Of a DNA stretch of 9,781 nt, positions 1 to 7,045 are shown piece after piece. Both the position numbers and the translations under genes were made by a program. Source of the stretch: JBHHYN01 sp046757565 (GTDB taxonomy: Bacteria; Pseudomonadota; Gammaproteobacteria; Eutrophobiales; Eutrophobiaceae); the NCBI GenBank assembly GCA_046757565.1, contig JBHHYN010000113.1:1-9781 (forward strand), given 5' to 3'. Position 1 is the stretch's first letter. The number at the start of each line of letters is the position of its first letter. The notes beneath the pieces are model-generated. The model did no database searches. It saw nothing but the letters and a program-made list of their open reading frames with translations, and was not told the DNA's origin.

Positions 1-1
1 T

Positions 2-175
2 TTTCACTGTGGCAAGGCGTTGATCCGATCAAAGCTATGGCGTCAGGAAAGCCAAATCAAGGATGGAGTCATTCCCTCCTTTGCGGAGATTGTAAAAGTG
101 CAGGCCAAGCTTCCCATGAGCACTGATGAGGCCCAGGCTGTTCTCGATGAGGTGTATGAAAAACAACTGTATTGA
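2..175 (+). CDS. C-terminal end of a PNPOx-like FMN-dependent enzyme (partial)
   Basis: This is the last 57 codons of a plus-strand gene whose start lies outside the window; it ends in TGA at 173-175. The translation begins FHCGKALIRSKLW and ends in a charged helix finishing EKQLY. From memory, a His-Cys-x-Lys-Ala plus Arg-Ser-x-Leu-Trp stretch close to the C-terminus is typical of pyridoxamine 5'-phosphate oxidase-like (split-barrel) flavoproteins of the 'probable FMN-dependent, DR_2398/MSMEG_1061' type, which commonly end in a Leu-Tyr pair. Those proteins bind FMN in the cytoplasm and mostly have unknown substrates. The gene converges on the minus-strand operon, with 26 bases between the two stops, so it is not part of that operon. 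The frame is open to the window edge. The family call rests only on this tail and could be wrong. Confidence 0.68.
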   Translation, partial: FHCGKALIRSKLWRQESQIKDGVIPSFAEIVKVQAKLPMSTDEAQAVLDEVYEKQLY

Positions 176-201
176 AGAAAGCCTGATTCTGCCTGTAAAA
201 G

Positions 202-2217
202 TTATCCTGTTTTGTTGAAATCAGGGATTCTTCTTTCCTGAAAGGCACTAATCCCCTCTTTCGCTGCAACGGTACAGGCACTTTCTCCAAAGGCCTGGTA
301 ACCTATCTCCAGGGCATCGGAAAGTGATTTGGCGGCAGCGGCATTTTCTATGGAATCGCTTAATATTTCTAGCACTTCTACACTCAAGGTTTGTCCATCA
401 AACGATTGCCGGTGATTGGTGTTTACAGGTTCGATGTCCACCGGCCCATCACTGATCTTATGTCCCTTGCCGGCGAGCTCCTGTGTCAAGCCGACAGCTG
501 CAGAGACAAGATTTGTATGACTGACCGCCAGCGTATCGATGATTCCCAGTTCATAGGCGGCTTCCACGGAAAGTTTCGTTCCCCTGGTCAGCATATTATG
601 AAATGTTGCCGACGCCCGGGGCCAGCGCCGATAAGGCACCACCATAGCGCCGATTCCGGGTACGATACCCAATGTAATTTCAGGGAACTGCAACCACGCA
701 TCCTTTACTGCAACAATGCCATGGCATCGGATAGCGAGTTCCAGTCCACCACCTATTGCCATGCCATTGAGCGCGGCAACCACCGGTTTTTTGCAAAGAT
801 CAATATGTATCAACAAACGTGAACAGGCCCGTGCATATTCCACTGACTGCTGTTTATCGCCTAACATTGTCTGGAACTTGCCGATATCCGCTCCGGAACA
901 AAATGCCCGTGTACCATAACCGGTAATCACAAATCCCTGTATATCCTTGTTTTCAAATTGCTCGATCTGTTGCAGAATTTCATCGGTCATCTCATCATGC
1001 AGCGCGTTCATCGCTTCAGGCCGGCGCAGAGTGATGATGATGACGCCATCTATTTCATCAATAAGAATAAATCGCTGGAAATTCTGATATTCACGGAGCG
1101 GTTTTCCCGGCAACGGCATACCCGGCTTTATCTTTGAGAAATTCTTCAAGATACGATTAACTTCTTCTTCACCCAGTCTGCGCATTAATTCCAGAGGGCC
1201 TTGTTTGAATGCAAAAGCAAGCCGGCAACCGAGATCAAGATCCGCAGCTGTGCCAATACTTCGATCCAATATATCAACGGATTGTGAAAATAGAATACCC
1301 AGTAATCTGTCCCGGATCACAGCAGCAGTTGAAGGAGCAACCTTGACTCCCTTGCCCGGTGGGACGGTGTCCCACTTATCAGTGGTCCGAAAAATCCCGG
1401 CAGGCCGGTAATGCTCACCTTCTTCATCTGCCTGTAAGGTATTCGTTTCAATAATAATGGGATTACCATTGGCAAGATTCAGCACAAAGAAGGGTCCGGC
1501 CTGAACATATTCCGTTGCAACACTGTCAATTTCTGCGGGTGTAGCATTGGCCAACAGGTATGCAGATTCGTTACACCAGTTATCAAAGATACGATCAAGC
1601 ATGAAACAGACGACATCTGCGGTCAGCATTGGAACTTTGCCTGTAATGCAGAAAAACCATCGCAGATATTCAATAATGGAAGGATCCGCCATGCTCCAGG
1701 TGATGACTTCTACAGCCGGATTACGAAATGCCGGCGCAAAAAAATGTGTCACCGTGGTTCTTTCCGGAAATTTGAGATGGGAAAACAGTTTTCCGGCAGG
1801 AAGCGAACTGGTATTCGAGGTAATCAAGGCATTATTATTGATAATGGTTTCCACTTTGCTGAAGATCTCTTGTTTCAGGTTTAGATTTTCAGTTGCCGCT
1901 TCCAGTACCCAGTCGCAATCGGCCAGTGCCCTATAATCAACGGATGTCTCAAGATTCTGTTTAACCTTATTCGCCTGCTGCGGGGAGAGCTTGCCGCGGT
2001 CCCGGCCCTTGTCTGCATAGCCATGGATACGTTTCACGGCATGCTCGAGTGCCTGCGGGTCGATATCAATCAGAACAAGCTTGAGATCTGCTAACTCCGA
2101 TTTCAGGTAATAGGCAATATCAGGACCAATGGTCCCCGCCCCGATGATGCCAATAGAGCCGGGTAGTTCACGCCTGGGTTTGATTAAAACAGGATTATTA
2201 ATACCTCTTGTAATCAT
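202..2217 (-). CDS. 3-hydroxyacyl-CoA dehydrogenase / enoyl-CoA hydratase fusion (dehydrogenase first)
   Basis: A 671-residue bifunctional beta-oxidation enzyme: it hydrates 2-enoyl-CoA and oxidises the 3-hydroxyacyl-CoA with NAD. Residues about 20-200 are the Rossmann domain (GAGTIG at 27-32, SNTSS at 134-138, catalytic-type His158 in THFF and Glu170). Residues about 200-350 are the helical dehydrogenase C-domain and a linker. Residues about 382-665 are a crotonase domain with oxyanion-hole segments FCSGADI (439-445) and GMAIGGGLELA (485-495). Both hydratase glutamates are present (Glu493 in GLELA, Glu513 in FPEITLG). The domain order is the reverse of FadB/FadJ and matches the shorter dehydrogenase-first fusions of archaea and some bacteria. 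Two dehydrogenase residues are unusual: Ala161 (normally Asn, HFFNP) and Asp208 (normally Asn, NR). The ATG at 2217 has no good Shine-Dalgarno. It is the last gene of the operon, separated from the ligase by an inserted mobile element. Confidence 0.93.
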   Translation of the reverse strand: MITRGINNPVLIKPRRELPGSIGIIGAGTIGPDIAYYLKSELADLKLVLIDIDPQALEHAVKRIHGYADKGRDRGKLSPQQANKVKQNLETSVDYRALADCDWVLEAATENLNLKQEIFSKVETIINNNALITSNTSSLPAGKLFSHLKFPERTTVTHFFAPAFRNPAVEVITWSMADPSIIEYLRWFFCITGKVPMLTADVVCFMLDRIFDNWCNESAYLLANATPAEIDSVATEYVQAGPFFVLNLANGNPIIIETNTLQADEEGEHYRPAGIFRTTDKWDTVPPGKGVKVAPSTAAVIRDRLLGILFSQSVDILDRSIGTAADLDLGCRLAFAFKQGPLELMRRLGEEEVNRILKNFSKIKPGMPLPGKPLREYQNFQRFILIDEIDGVIIITLRRPEAMNALHDEMTDEILQQIEQFENKDIQGFVITGYGTRAFCSGADIGKFQTMLGDKQQSVEYARACSRLLIHIDLCKKPVVAALNGMAIGGGLELAIRCHGIVAVKDAWLQFPEITLGIVPGIGAMVVPYRRWPRASATFHNMLTRGTKLSVEAAYELGIIDTLAVSHTNLVSAAVGLTQELAGKGHKISDGPVDIEPVNTNHRQSFDGQTLSVEVLEILSDSIENAAAAKSLSDALEIGYQAFGESACTVAAKEGISAFQERRIPDFNKTG

Positions 2218-2242
2218 ATACTTGTTATTGTTTACTAAAGTA

Positions 2243-2252
2243 TATTATAGAT
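2243..2252. repeat. Target site duplication, left copy
   Basis: TATTATAGAT lies immediately outside the left terminal inverted repeat of the element and is identical to 2391-2400. The repeat is AT-rich, as expected for a target sequence. Confidence 0.88.
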
Positions 2253-2284
2253 GAATGGCACTTACTTAAGGGAAATATGTTGTC

Positions 2285-2328
2285 ATGCCGGACCCCGTAT
2301 CAAGTACGGGGCAAGCTTGTTCCGACAT
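2285..2328. repeat. Internal imperfect hairpin of the mobile element
   Basis: A perfect inner stem CCCCGTA / TACGGGG (2293-2299 and 2305-2311) closes a 5-base loop. It is extended by an outer stem, ATGCCGGA (2285-2292) against TCCGACAT (2321-2328), with one mismatch and a 9-base bulge on one side. The surrounding bases, from GTCATGCCGG to CATCCAG, resemble the dispersed GTCAT...ATCCAG palindromic repeats of many proteobacterial genomes. No T-tract follows on either strand, so it does not look like an intrinsic terminator. Confidence 0.6.
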
Positions 2329-2343
2329 CCAGTGAAATAAAGT

Positions 2344-2356
2344 GCGCCCGCGGCGC
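2344..2356. repeat. Second small hairpin in the mobile element
   Basis: GCGCC (2344-2348) and GGCGC (2352-2356) form a perfect 5-base GC stem with a 3-base loop (CGC). It lies inside the element between the larger hairpin and the right terminal repeat. Confidence 0.45.
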
Positions 2357-2390
2357 TCATATGTGACTGGGCCTTAAGTAAGTGCCATTC

Positions 2391-2400
2391 TATTATAGAT
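2391..2400. repeat. Target site duplication, right copy
   Basis: TATTATAGAT lies immediately outside the right terminal inverted repeat. On the minus strand it contains the TAA stop codon (2393-2395) of the FadD-like ligase, so the insertion duplicated the target without changing that protein. Confidence 0.88.
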
Positions 2401-3949
2401 TAGTTACTGCGCTTCCGGCTCTTTCAGTCAGTTTGATTTTGTCGATTTTTCCGACACTGGTCTTTGGTAAGTCAGATAAGTAATGTATCTCTGCAGGAAT
2501 TTTATAAGGCGCCAGGTTTTCACTACAATAATCGATTAATTCCTGTTTGGGCAGTGTACTTCCCTCCTGGCAAACCACAAAGGCAACGGGTAATTCACCG
2601 CGGTATTCATCCGCTTTACCGACCACCGCCGCCTCTTTAATCGCCGGATGGAGGTGTAATATTTCTTCCACTTCACGCGGGTAGACGTTATAGCCGGAAA
2701 CAATGATCATTTCTTTTTTACGCCCCCGTATATATAAATAACCCTCATTATCGAGTTCACCAATATCACCGGTATACAACCATCCGTCGCGCAGAGCCTG
2801 TGCTGTTTCCTGTGGCCGGTTGCGATAGCCGCTCATGATTTGCGGGCCACGGATACGTATCTCGCCTTTTTTGCCTACGGGTAAGGTCCTGGTACCGGAT
2901 TCGAGATCCACGATTTCGATTTCTGTCTGGGGTATTGCTACGCCCACAGATACCGGTTTGCGTGGTCCCGCCAGCGGATTGAAAGAAATAACAGGTCCTG
3001 ACTCGGACTGGCCGTAACCTTCAACTACCGGGGTATTGGTAGTCTGTTCCCATCTTCGCAGTAATTCCTCAGGCAACGGTGCTGAGCCCGAATAGGAAAA
3101 GCGTAAATTGGAAAAATCTGTATTTGCAAATTCTTCGTGATTCATCAGTCCGCTGAACAGTGTCGGACTACCGCCGAACAGGGTAATTTTCTCTTTGACG
3201 AAGACCTTGAGGACATCTTCGGGGTGATAGCGCGGCAGAATAACCAGGGTACCACGGCAATTAACCATATTATGTAAACATATAGCCACCGCATAACAGT
3301 GGAACAGGGGCATTACACAAAGCATGCGTTCTGTATCCAGGCGTAATGGTAGTAACGAGAAGCACTGACTGATATTAGTTGTAATTGCCGCATGGGTAAG
3401 ATTGGCGCCTTTGGCACGACCGGTTGTCCCGCCCGTAAACTGAAGTGTGGCAAGATCTTCCGGTTGTGATAACTCCTGTGGTGGGGTGAGTTCGGATTGG
3501 TTACGCCATATCGTTAAACGGCGTCCATACCGTCCACCGATGCAGATCAGATTGGCTATCCGCAAATCCCGGGCAAGCTTTTCTACTTTCTCTTTATTAC
3601 ACCAGTCGTAGATAATGATGACCGGCTCTGCGTCCTCCAGCATGGTATACGATTCATTTTCAGTATAAACCGGATTTAAGGGGACTGCCTGTGCCCGTGC
3701 CATGTGTATCGCGAACATGGCAATGCAGATATCAGTGGAGTTACCCATTATCAGGGCTACACGCTCCCCGGTGGCTCCCAGTTCCTTTAATTCACCGGCA
3801 AAGCCGATGACACAACGCAGATATTCCGAGTAATTGAGGCGTTCTCTCCCTTGAACCAGAGCTTCATGATCCGGTGACTGCTCGGCTGCATCGAGCAACA
3901 TATGCACGACTGATGAGTAAACTTTCGGTAATTCAGCCAATCCAGTCAC
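2393..3949 (-). CDS. FadD-like AMP-forming acyl-CoA ligase
   Basis: A 518-residue adenylate-forming enzyme that should convert a carboxylic acid, ATP and CoA into acyl-CoA, AMP and pyrophosphate. Motifs in order: phosphate-binding loop FTGGTTGRAKG (171-181), adenine/substrate motif YGQSES (312-317), YTGDIG (392-397) with the ribose-binding Asp, hinge RGRKKEMIIVSG (408-419), and the C-terminal catalytic Lys501 in TSVGKIDK. An Ala in place of Pro before the loop Lys (G-x-A-K-G), and NP after the YG motif, are shared with long-chain ligases of the FadD type; this suggests a medium- or long-chain acid but does not prove it. The start is GTG at 3949, inside a 4-base GTGA overlap with the thiolase stop, so translation is probably coupled. 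It is clearly different from the other ligase in the operon. Its TAA stop lies within the right copy of the 10-base duplication flanking the mobile element, and the C-terminus is unaltered. Confidence 0.93.
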   Translation of the reverse strand: MTGLAELPKVYSSVVHMLLDAAEQSPDHEALVQGRERLNYSEYLRCVIGFAGELKELGATGERVALIMGNSTDICIAMFAIHMARAQAVPLNPVYTENESYTMLEDAEPVIIIYDWCNKEKVEKLARDLRIANLICIGGRYGRRLTIWRNQSELTPPQELSQPEDLATLQFTGGTTGRAKGANLTHAAITTNISQCFSLLPLRLDTERMLCVMPLFHCYAVAICLHNMVNCRGTLVILPRYHPEDVLKVFVKEKITLFGGSPTLFSGLMNHEEFANTDFSNLRFSYSGSAPLPEELLRRWEQTTNTPVVEGYGQSESGPVISFNPLAGPRKPVSVGVAIPQTEIEIVDLESGTRTLPVGKKGEIRIRGPQIMSGYRNRPQETAQALRDGWLYTGDIGELDNEGYLYIRGRKKEMIIVSGYNVYPREVEEILHLHPAIKEAAVVGKADEYRGELPVAFVVCQEGSTLPKQELIDYCSENLAPYKIPAEIHYLSDLPKTSVGKIDKIKLTERAGSAVTNL

Positions 3950-5148
3950 TCTACTTTTATAACAACTGCCATGGCGCTGTCACCGGCAGCGCAACCATGG
4001 AACAGGCCCCATCCGCCACCCTTCATGACCAGTTCTTCAATGAGTTCAATTGTTGCGCGCATACCCGTAGGTCCCTGGGGATGTCCCCATATCAAAGAGC
4101 ATCCGTAATTATTCATATTATTAACATTGATGCCCATCTCTTTGGCAAAGATGATGTCATTCACCGCAAACGGGTTATGCGATTTGATGGCTGCAACATT
4201 ATTAATAGAAACAGCGGATGCATCCAGTGCCCGTTTAGCGGCAAGGATAGGCGCGGCGGGCATATAGGCCTTATCTCCACGTGCCTGTCCACAGGATTTT
4301 ATCTTTATGGTAATGGTGGGATCGCTGGAGAGTTCCTTTGCTTTTTCCGCAGTGGTGATTACCATGCCGGCAGACCCGTCAGCTGGATGGGTCTGTCCTC
4401 CAAAGGTGACCGTACCACCTTCTTTAACAGGTTTTAACTTTGACAGTCCTTCTTCAGTTGTTGGGTGTATGCCCTCATCCCCTTCCAAAGTTACTATCGT
4501 TTTTCTGTAGCGTTGATCAGGTACTTCAAAAGGCAGGATCATGTAGCGTTGATGAAATGATGTTTCTCCTTCAGATTTGGATGCCTCTTCGTATTGTTCA
4601 TATCGGCGTAATACAACTTCATGTTGTTGTTCCATTGAAACGTCCCATTTTGCAGCACAATTTTCTGCTGTCTGGGTCATGTCACATTTTGCATAAGGAT
4701 CGTAGCTGAAGTTATCGAGTACCCAGTCTTCAGTTATTCCCGTGCCCCCAGGCCCCATGGGATTGGGATAATAGATGTGCGGTCCGTTGGAAACACGATC
4801 AGTTGTTATGGACAACACGCATTTCACCGTACCGTTTCGGATCTCGTGACCGGCTACGGCCATTACCCGCGCACTGGTGGCACATGCCTGGCTGATAGTC
4901 GGACCCCCCACTTCTACTGCGCCTATCATTCCGGTTAACCAGGGCAACCCATAAAAGCTGTTCCTTTGTGGTACTGTCATGCCCAATACACCAAAATCAA
5001 ATACATCTAAGGGAATATTTTTATCAACCAGCGCTTTTTCAGTTATATGTGCAGCAAACTCCACGCTGTGCAGATGGGCCAGACTCCCTTGCCACCGTGC
5101 AAAAGGTGTACACCAATAGGCTCCGTAAGGGATACAAACATCAATCAT
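3946..5148 (-). CDS. Divergent thiolase (SCP-x/acetyl-CoA acetyltransferase type)
   Basis: A 400-residue thiolase, expected to cleave 3-ketoacyl-CoA with CoA as the last step of the cycle. The nucleophilic Cys is Cys89 in QACATSA. The GHP motif with the catalytic His is at 355-357 (IWGHPQGPTG). A second Cys (Cys386, GCAAGDSAMAV) fits the general-base position of the C-terminal loop. Where classical thiolases carry NEAF, this one has HNPF (324-327), so a His sits at the first position, as in SCP-x (HDCF) and trifunctional-protein (HEAF) enzymes. The last catalytic loop also lacks the usual CxGGG. Length is normal for the family. The ATG at 5148 is supported by TAGGAG on the minus strand, 9 bases upstream, the best ribosome site in the operon. 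It follows the dehydrogenase by 31 bases and overlaps the ligase by 4. The DUF35/OB-fold partner often found beside SCP-x-like thiolases is not seen. Confidence 0.9.
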   Translation of the reverse strand: MIDVCIPYGAYWCTPFARWQGSLAHLHSVEFAAHITEKALVDKNIPLDVFDFGVLGMTVPQRNSFYGLPWLTGMIGAVEVGGPTISQACATSARVMAVAGHEIRNGTVKCVLSITTDRVSNGPHIYYPNPMGPGGTGITEDWVLDNFSYDPYAKCDMTQTAENCAAKWDVSMEQQHEVVLRRYEQYEEASKSEGETSFHQRYMILPFEVPDQRYRKTIVTLEGDEGIHPTTEEGLSKLKPVKEGGTVTFGGQTHPADGSAGMVITTAEKAKELSSDPTITIKIKSCGQARGDKAYMPAAPILAAKRALDASAVSINNVAAIKSHNPFAVNDIIFAKEMGINVNNMNNYGCSLIWGHPQGPTGMRATIELIEELVMKGGGWGLFHGCAAGDSAMAVVIKVE

Positions 5149-5157
5149 ATTTAATAT

Positions 5158-5163
5158 CTCCTA
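5158..5163 (-). promoter_or_regulatory. Ribosome binding site of the thiolase gene
   Basis: The minus strand reads TAGGAG, with 9 bases between it and the ATG at 5148. It is the only clear Shine-Dalgarno sequence in the operon and it fixes the thiolase start. Confidence 0.75.
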
Positions 5164-5179
5164 ATAAAAATTGTCTTCA

Positions 5180-6940
5180 CTAATAAGTAAGCGTTTTAGT
5201 ATCCAGTGAATCAATGATCCTGGCACCTGTGTATATTTTTTGTTCTCGAGTAATCATCTCCGGCATTAGATACTGCGCATAAAATCTGGCATAAGCTTTT
5301 TTACCTTGATGCAACAGTGATCCTTCATTGCTTGCCGCTGTCATGCGTAACCACATCCATGCACCAGCAACAAGTCCTGCAAGATGTACATAGTCAGTCG
5401 CTGCAGCCTCCACATCACGCATCGATTCATTACTTGCTTGCTGCAAATGTTGTGTACATCGATCAAGACATTCAAGTCCTTCAGTGAGTGCAGTATGGAT
5501 TTCATCGATTTTATTTCCAATACTGTAATGTTCAAGATCCTGTTTTATTCTGTCAGTAAACAGTTGATAGCGTACACCTGAATCTTTAATGAGTTTTCGT
5601 GATACCAAATCCAGCGCCTGTATCCCACTCGTACCTTCATAGATCGACATTACCCGACTATCACGCAGGTATTGTTCTACACCCGCATCAGAAACATAGC
5701 CATGTCCTCCGAATACCTGCATGGCAAGACTTGCCACTTCAAATCCTGTCTCAGAAGCACATGTCTTACATATAGGTAACAGAAATTCCGCCAAACGTCT
5801 TGAATTAATACGTTCATTTTCATTTTCTGCAGCGCGGGCCATATCCAGATTAAAGGCTGCTTCAAACACTAAAGCCCGCATCGCTTCAGTCCTTGCACGA
5901 ATAATAAATAACATTCTTCGCACATCTGCGTGTTCAATTATTGCAATAGGAGGTTGATTGGGATCTCCGCCCTGCGGACGGCTCTCAGCATAATCAAGGG
6001 CCAATTGTGTAACAGCACCGCCTATGGCTACTCCCTGAATGGCAACTTCAAGTCGCATAAGATTAACCATGGTAAACATGCATTTTAACCCTTCGTGCTC
6101 CGGTCCGATGCGATAGCCGACAGCATCGTCTAAATCCATTACACAGGTTGGTGAAGCCTTAAGACCCATTTTTTTTTCGACGCGACTTATTGAAATTCCA
6201 TTCAAGATAGTTTTGTCTTCGAATGTGTACTTGGGTACAAGGAACAGGCTCAAGCCATTTGTACCTGGTGGAGCACCAGGTGTTCGGGCCAGGACCATGT
6301 GTACAATCTGATCGGTAAAATCATGGTCTGCGTAACTGATAAATATTTTGCTGCCACTCAGTCCGTAGGTCCCGTCATTCTTTGCAATGGCCCTGGTACG
6401 TATACGGCCTGCATCTGAGCCTGCTTGTGGCTCCGATATGCAGATCGTTGCGCCCCACTTCCCTGCTACCAGATTTGGAACAACTTTTCTGATAATGGCT
6501 TCTTCAGCATGTTCTATTAACAGCCATGCTGCCGCTCGTAACATGATGGGCAGCATCCCGAATGACACACAGGCACCGTTCACCATTTCTGAAAATGCAA
6601 CCTGTACAATTAACGGTAAACACTGGCCACCATATTTTTCGGGCAAATCAATTCCTGCCCATCCACCTTCTGCGAAACTCTGAAATGCCTTGGAAAATCC
6701 ATCAGGGGTCAATACATGACCGTTCTCAAGTCGACAGCCCTGTTCATCACCGATCTGATTTATTGGTCCCAGTATATCAGAGGCGAATCGTGCTCCTTCT
6801 GTCAGCACTGCCGTCGCGGTTTCAGTATCTGTGTGCGCGAACTCGGATAAAGCAAATAATTTTTCCCAGTTCAATACCTTATCGAGCAAGAAAAGATGAT
6901 CTTGAAGCGGTGCTGAATAATGATCACTCATTGGCGACAA
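5180..6940 (-). CDS. Long-class (DmdC-like) acyl-CoA dehydrogenase
   Basis: A 586-residue flavoprotein expected to introduce the 2,3-double bond into an acyl-CoA, using FAD and passing electrons to an electron-transfer flavoprotein. The FAD-binding middle domain shows CISEPQAGSD (167-175 region). The C-terminal helical domain contains QVFGGHGY (408-415) and YLRDSRV (424-430). The catalytic Glu is Glu435 in IYEGTSGIQALDL. After about residue 450 there is an extra helical C-terminal extension of about 130 residues; together with the ~590 length this places it with 3-methylmercaptopropionyl-CoA dehydrogenase-like (DmdC-type) enzymes rather than the ~380-residue short-chain class. The family name does not fix the substrate. 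The frame is blocked by a TAA five codons before a TTG at 6940, so the start is either that TTG, with AAGAAG 8 bases upstream, or the ATG at 6931. No electron-transfer flavoprotein genes are in the window. Confidence 0.93.
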   Translation of the reverse strand: MSPMSDHYSAPLQDHLFLLDKVLNWEKLFALSEFAHTDTETATAVLTEGARFASDILGPINQIGDEQGCRLENGHVLTPDGFSKAFQSFAEGGWAGIDLPEKYGGQCLPLIVQVAFSEMVNGACVSFGMLPIMLRAAAWLLIEHAEEAIIRKVVPNLVAGKWGATICISEPQAGSDAGRIRTRAIAKNDGTYGLSGSKIFISYADHDFTDQIVHMVLARTPGAPPGTNGLSLFLVPKYTFEDKTILNGISISRVEKKMGLKASPTCVMDLDDAVGYRIGPEHEGLKCMFTMVNLMRLEVAIQGVAIGGAVTQLALDYAESRPQGGDPNQPPIAIIEHADVRRMLFIIRARTEAMRALVFEAAFNLDMARAAENENERINSRRLAEFLLPICKTCASETGFEVASLAMQVFGGHGYVSDAGVEQYLRDSRVMSIYEGTSGIQALDLVSRKLIKDSGVRYQLFTDRIKQDLEHYSIGNKIDEIHTALTEGLECLDRCTQHLQQASNESMRDVEAAATDYVHLAGLVAGAWMWLRMTAASNEGSLLHQGKKAYARFYAQYLMPEMITREQKIYTGARIIDSLDTKTLTY

Positions 6941-7045
6941 TGTTGATTCTTCTTATTTGCCCGCATGCTGCTTCAAGGTATCGACTGCTACACCTGTTCT
7001 CATTCATTTGTTAAATTTTCCAATTGTTCTTTCAGATTCAATTGA

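Larger units (their letters stand above)
2253..2390. mobile_element. 138-bp MITE-like non-autonomous insertion element, IS4-like ends
   Basis: The element has perfect 19-base terminal inverted repeats, GAATGGCACTTACTTAAGG at 2253-2271 and its reverse complement at 2372-2390. It is flanked by a perfect 10-base direct repeat (2243-2252 and 2391-2400), the signature of transposition. There is no room for a transposase, so it must be mobilised in trans. From memory, IS4-family ends (IS186, IS231) carry ACTTAAG at positions 12-18 of the terminal repeat and duplicate 10-12 bases. This repeat has ACTTAAG at exactly positions 12-18 and a 10-base duplication, so an IS4-family source is a reasonable inference. 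The interior holds two GC-rich hairpins. It separates the second ligase gene from the dehydrogenase/hydratase fusion. Confidence 0.88.

Noticed and set aside
182..225. CCTGATT / AATCAGG inverted repeat between the convergent genes, as a shared terminator
   Set aside because: The stem is only 7 bases, the loop is 30 bases, no T-tract follows on either strand, and the right arm is inside the coding region.
391..822. Plus-strand 143-codon open frame
   Set aside because: It lies entirely opposite the hydratase half of the fusion gene, whose motifs are intact, and it shows no recognisable domain.
2285..2328. Mobile-element hairpin as a rho-independent terminator
   Set aside because: Neither strand has a run of T after the stem, so only a rho-independent role is excluded; effects on RNA stability remain possible.
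3874..4437. Plus-strand 187-codon open frame
   Set aside because: It is antisense to the thiolase and the ligase start, with no recognisable motif and no sensible start context; it is a shadow of the real genes.
7021..7044. Two CAATTG hexamers 12 bases apart just after meaB, as a terminator
   Set aside because: The stem is 6 bases and AT-rich, and there is no T-tract on the minus strand afterwards. Each hexamer is itself palindromic, so the pairing is easily chance.
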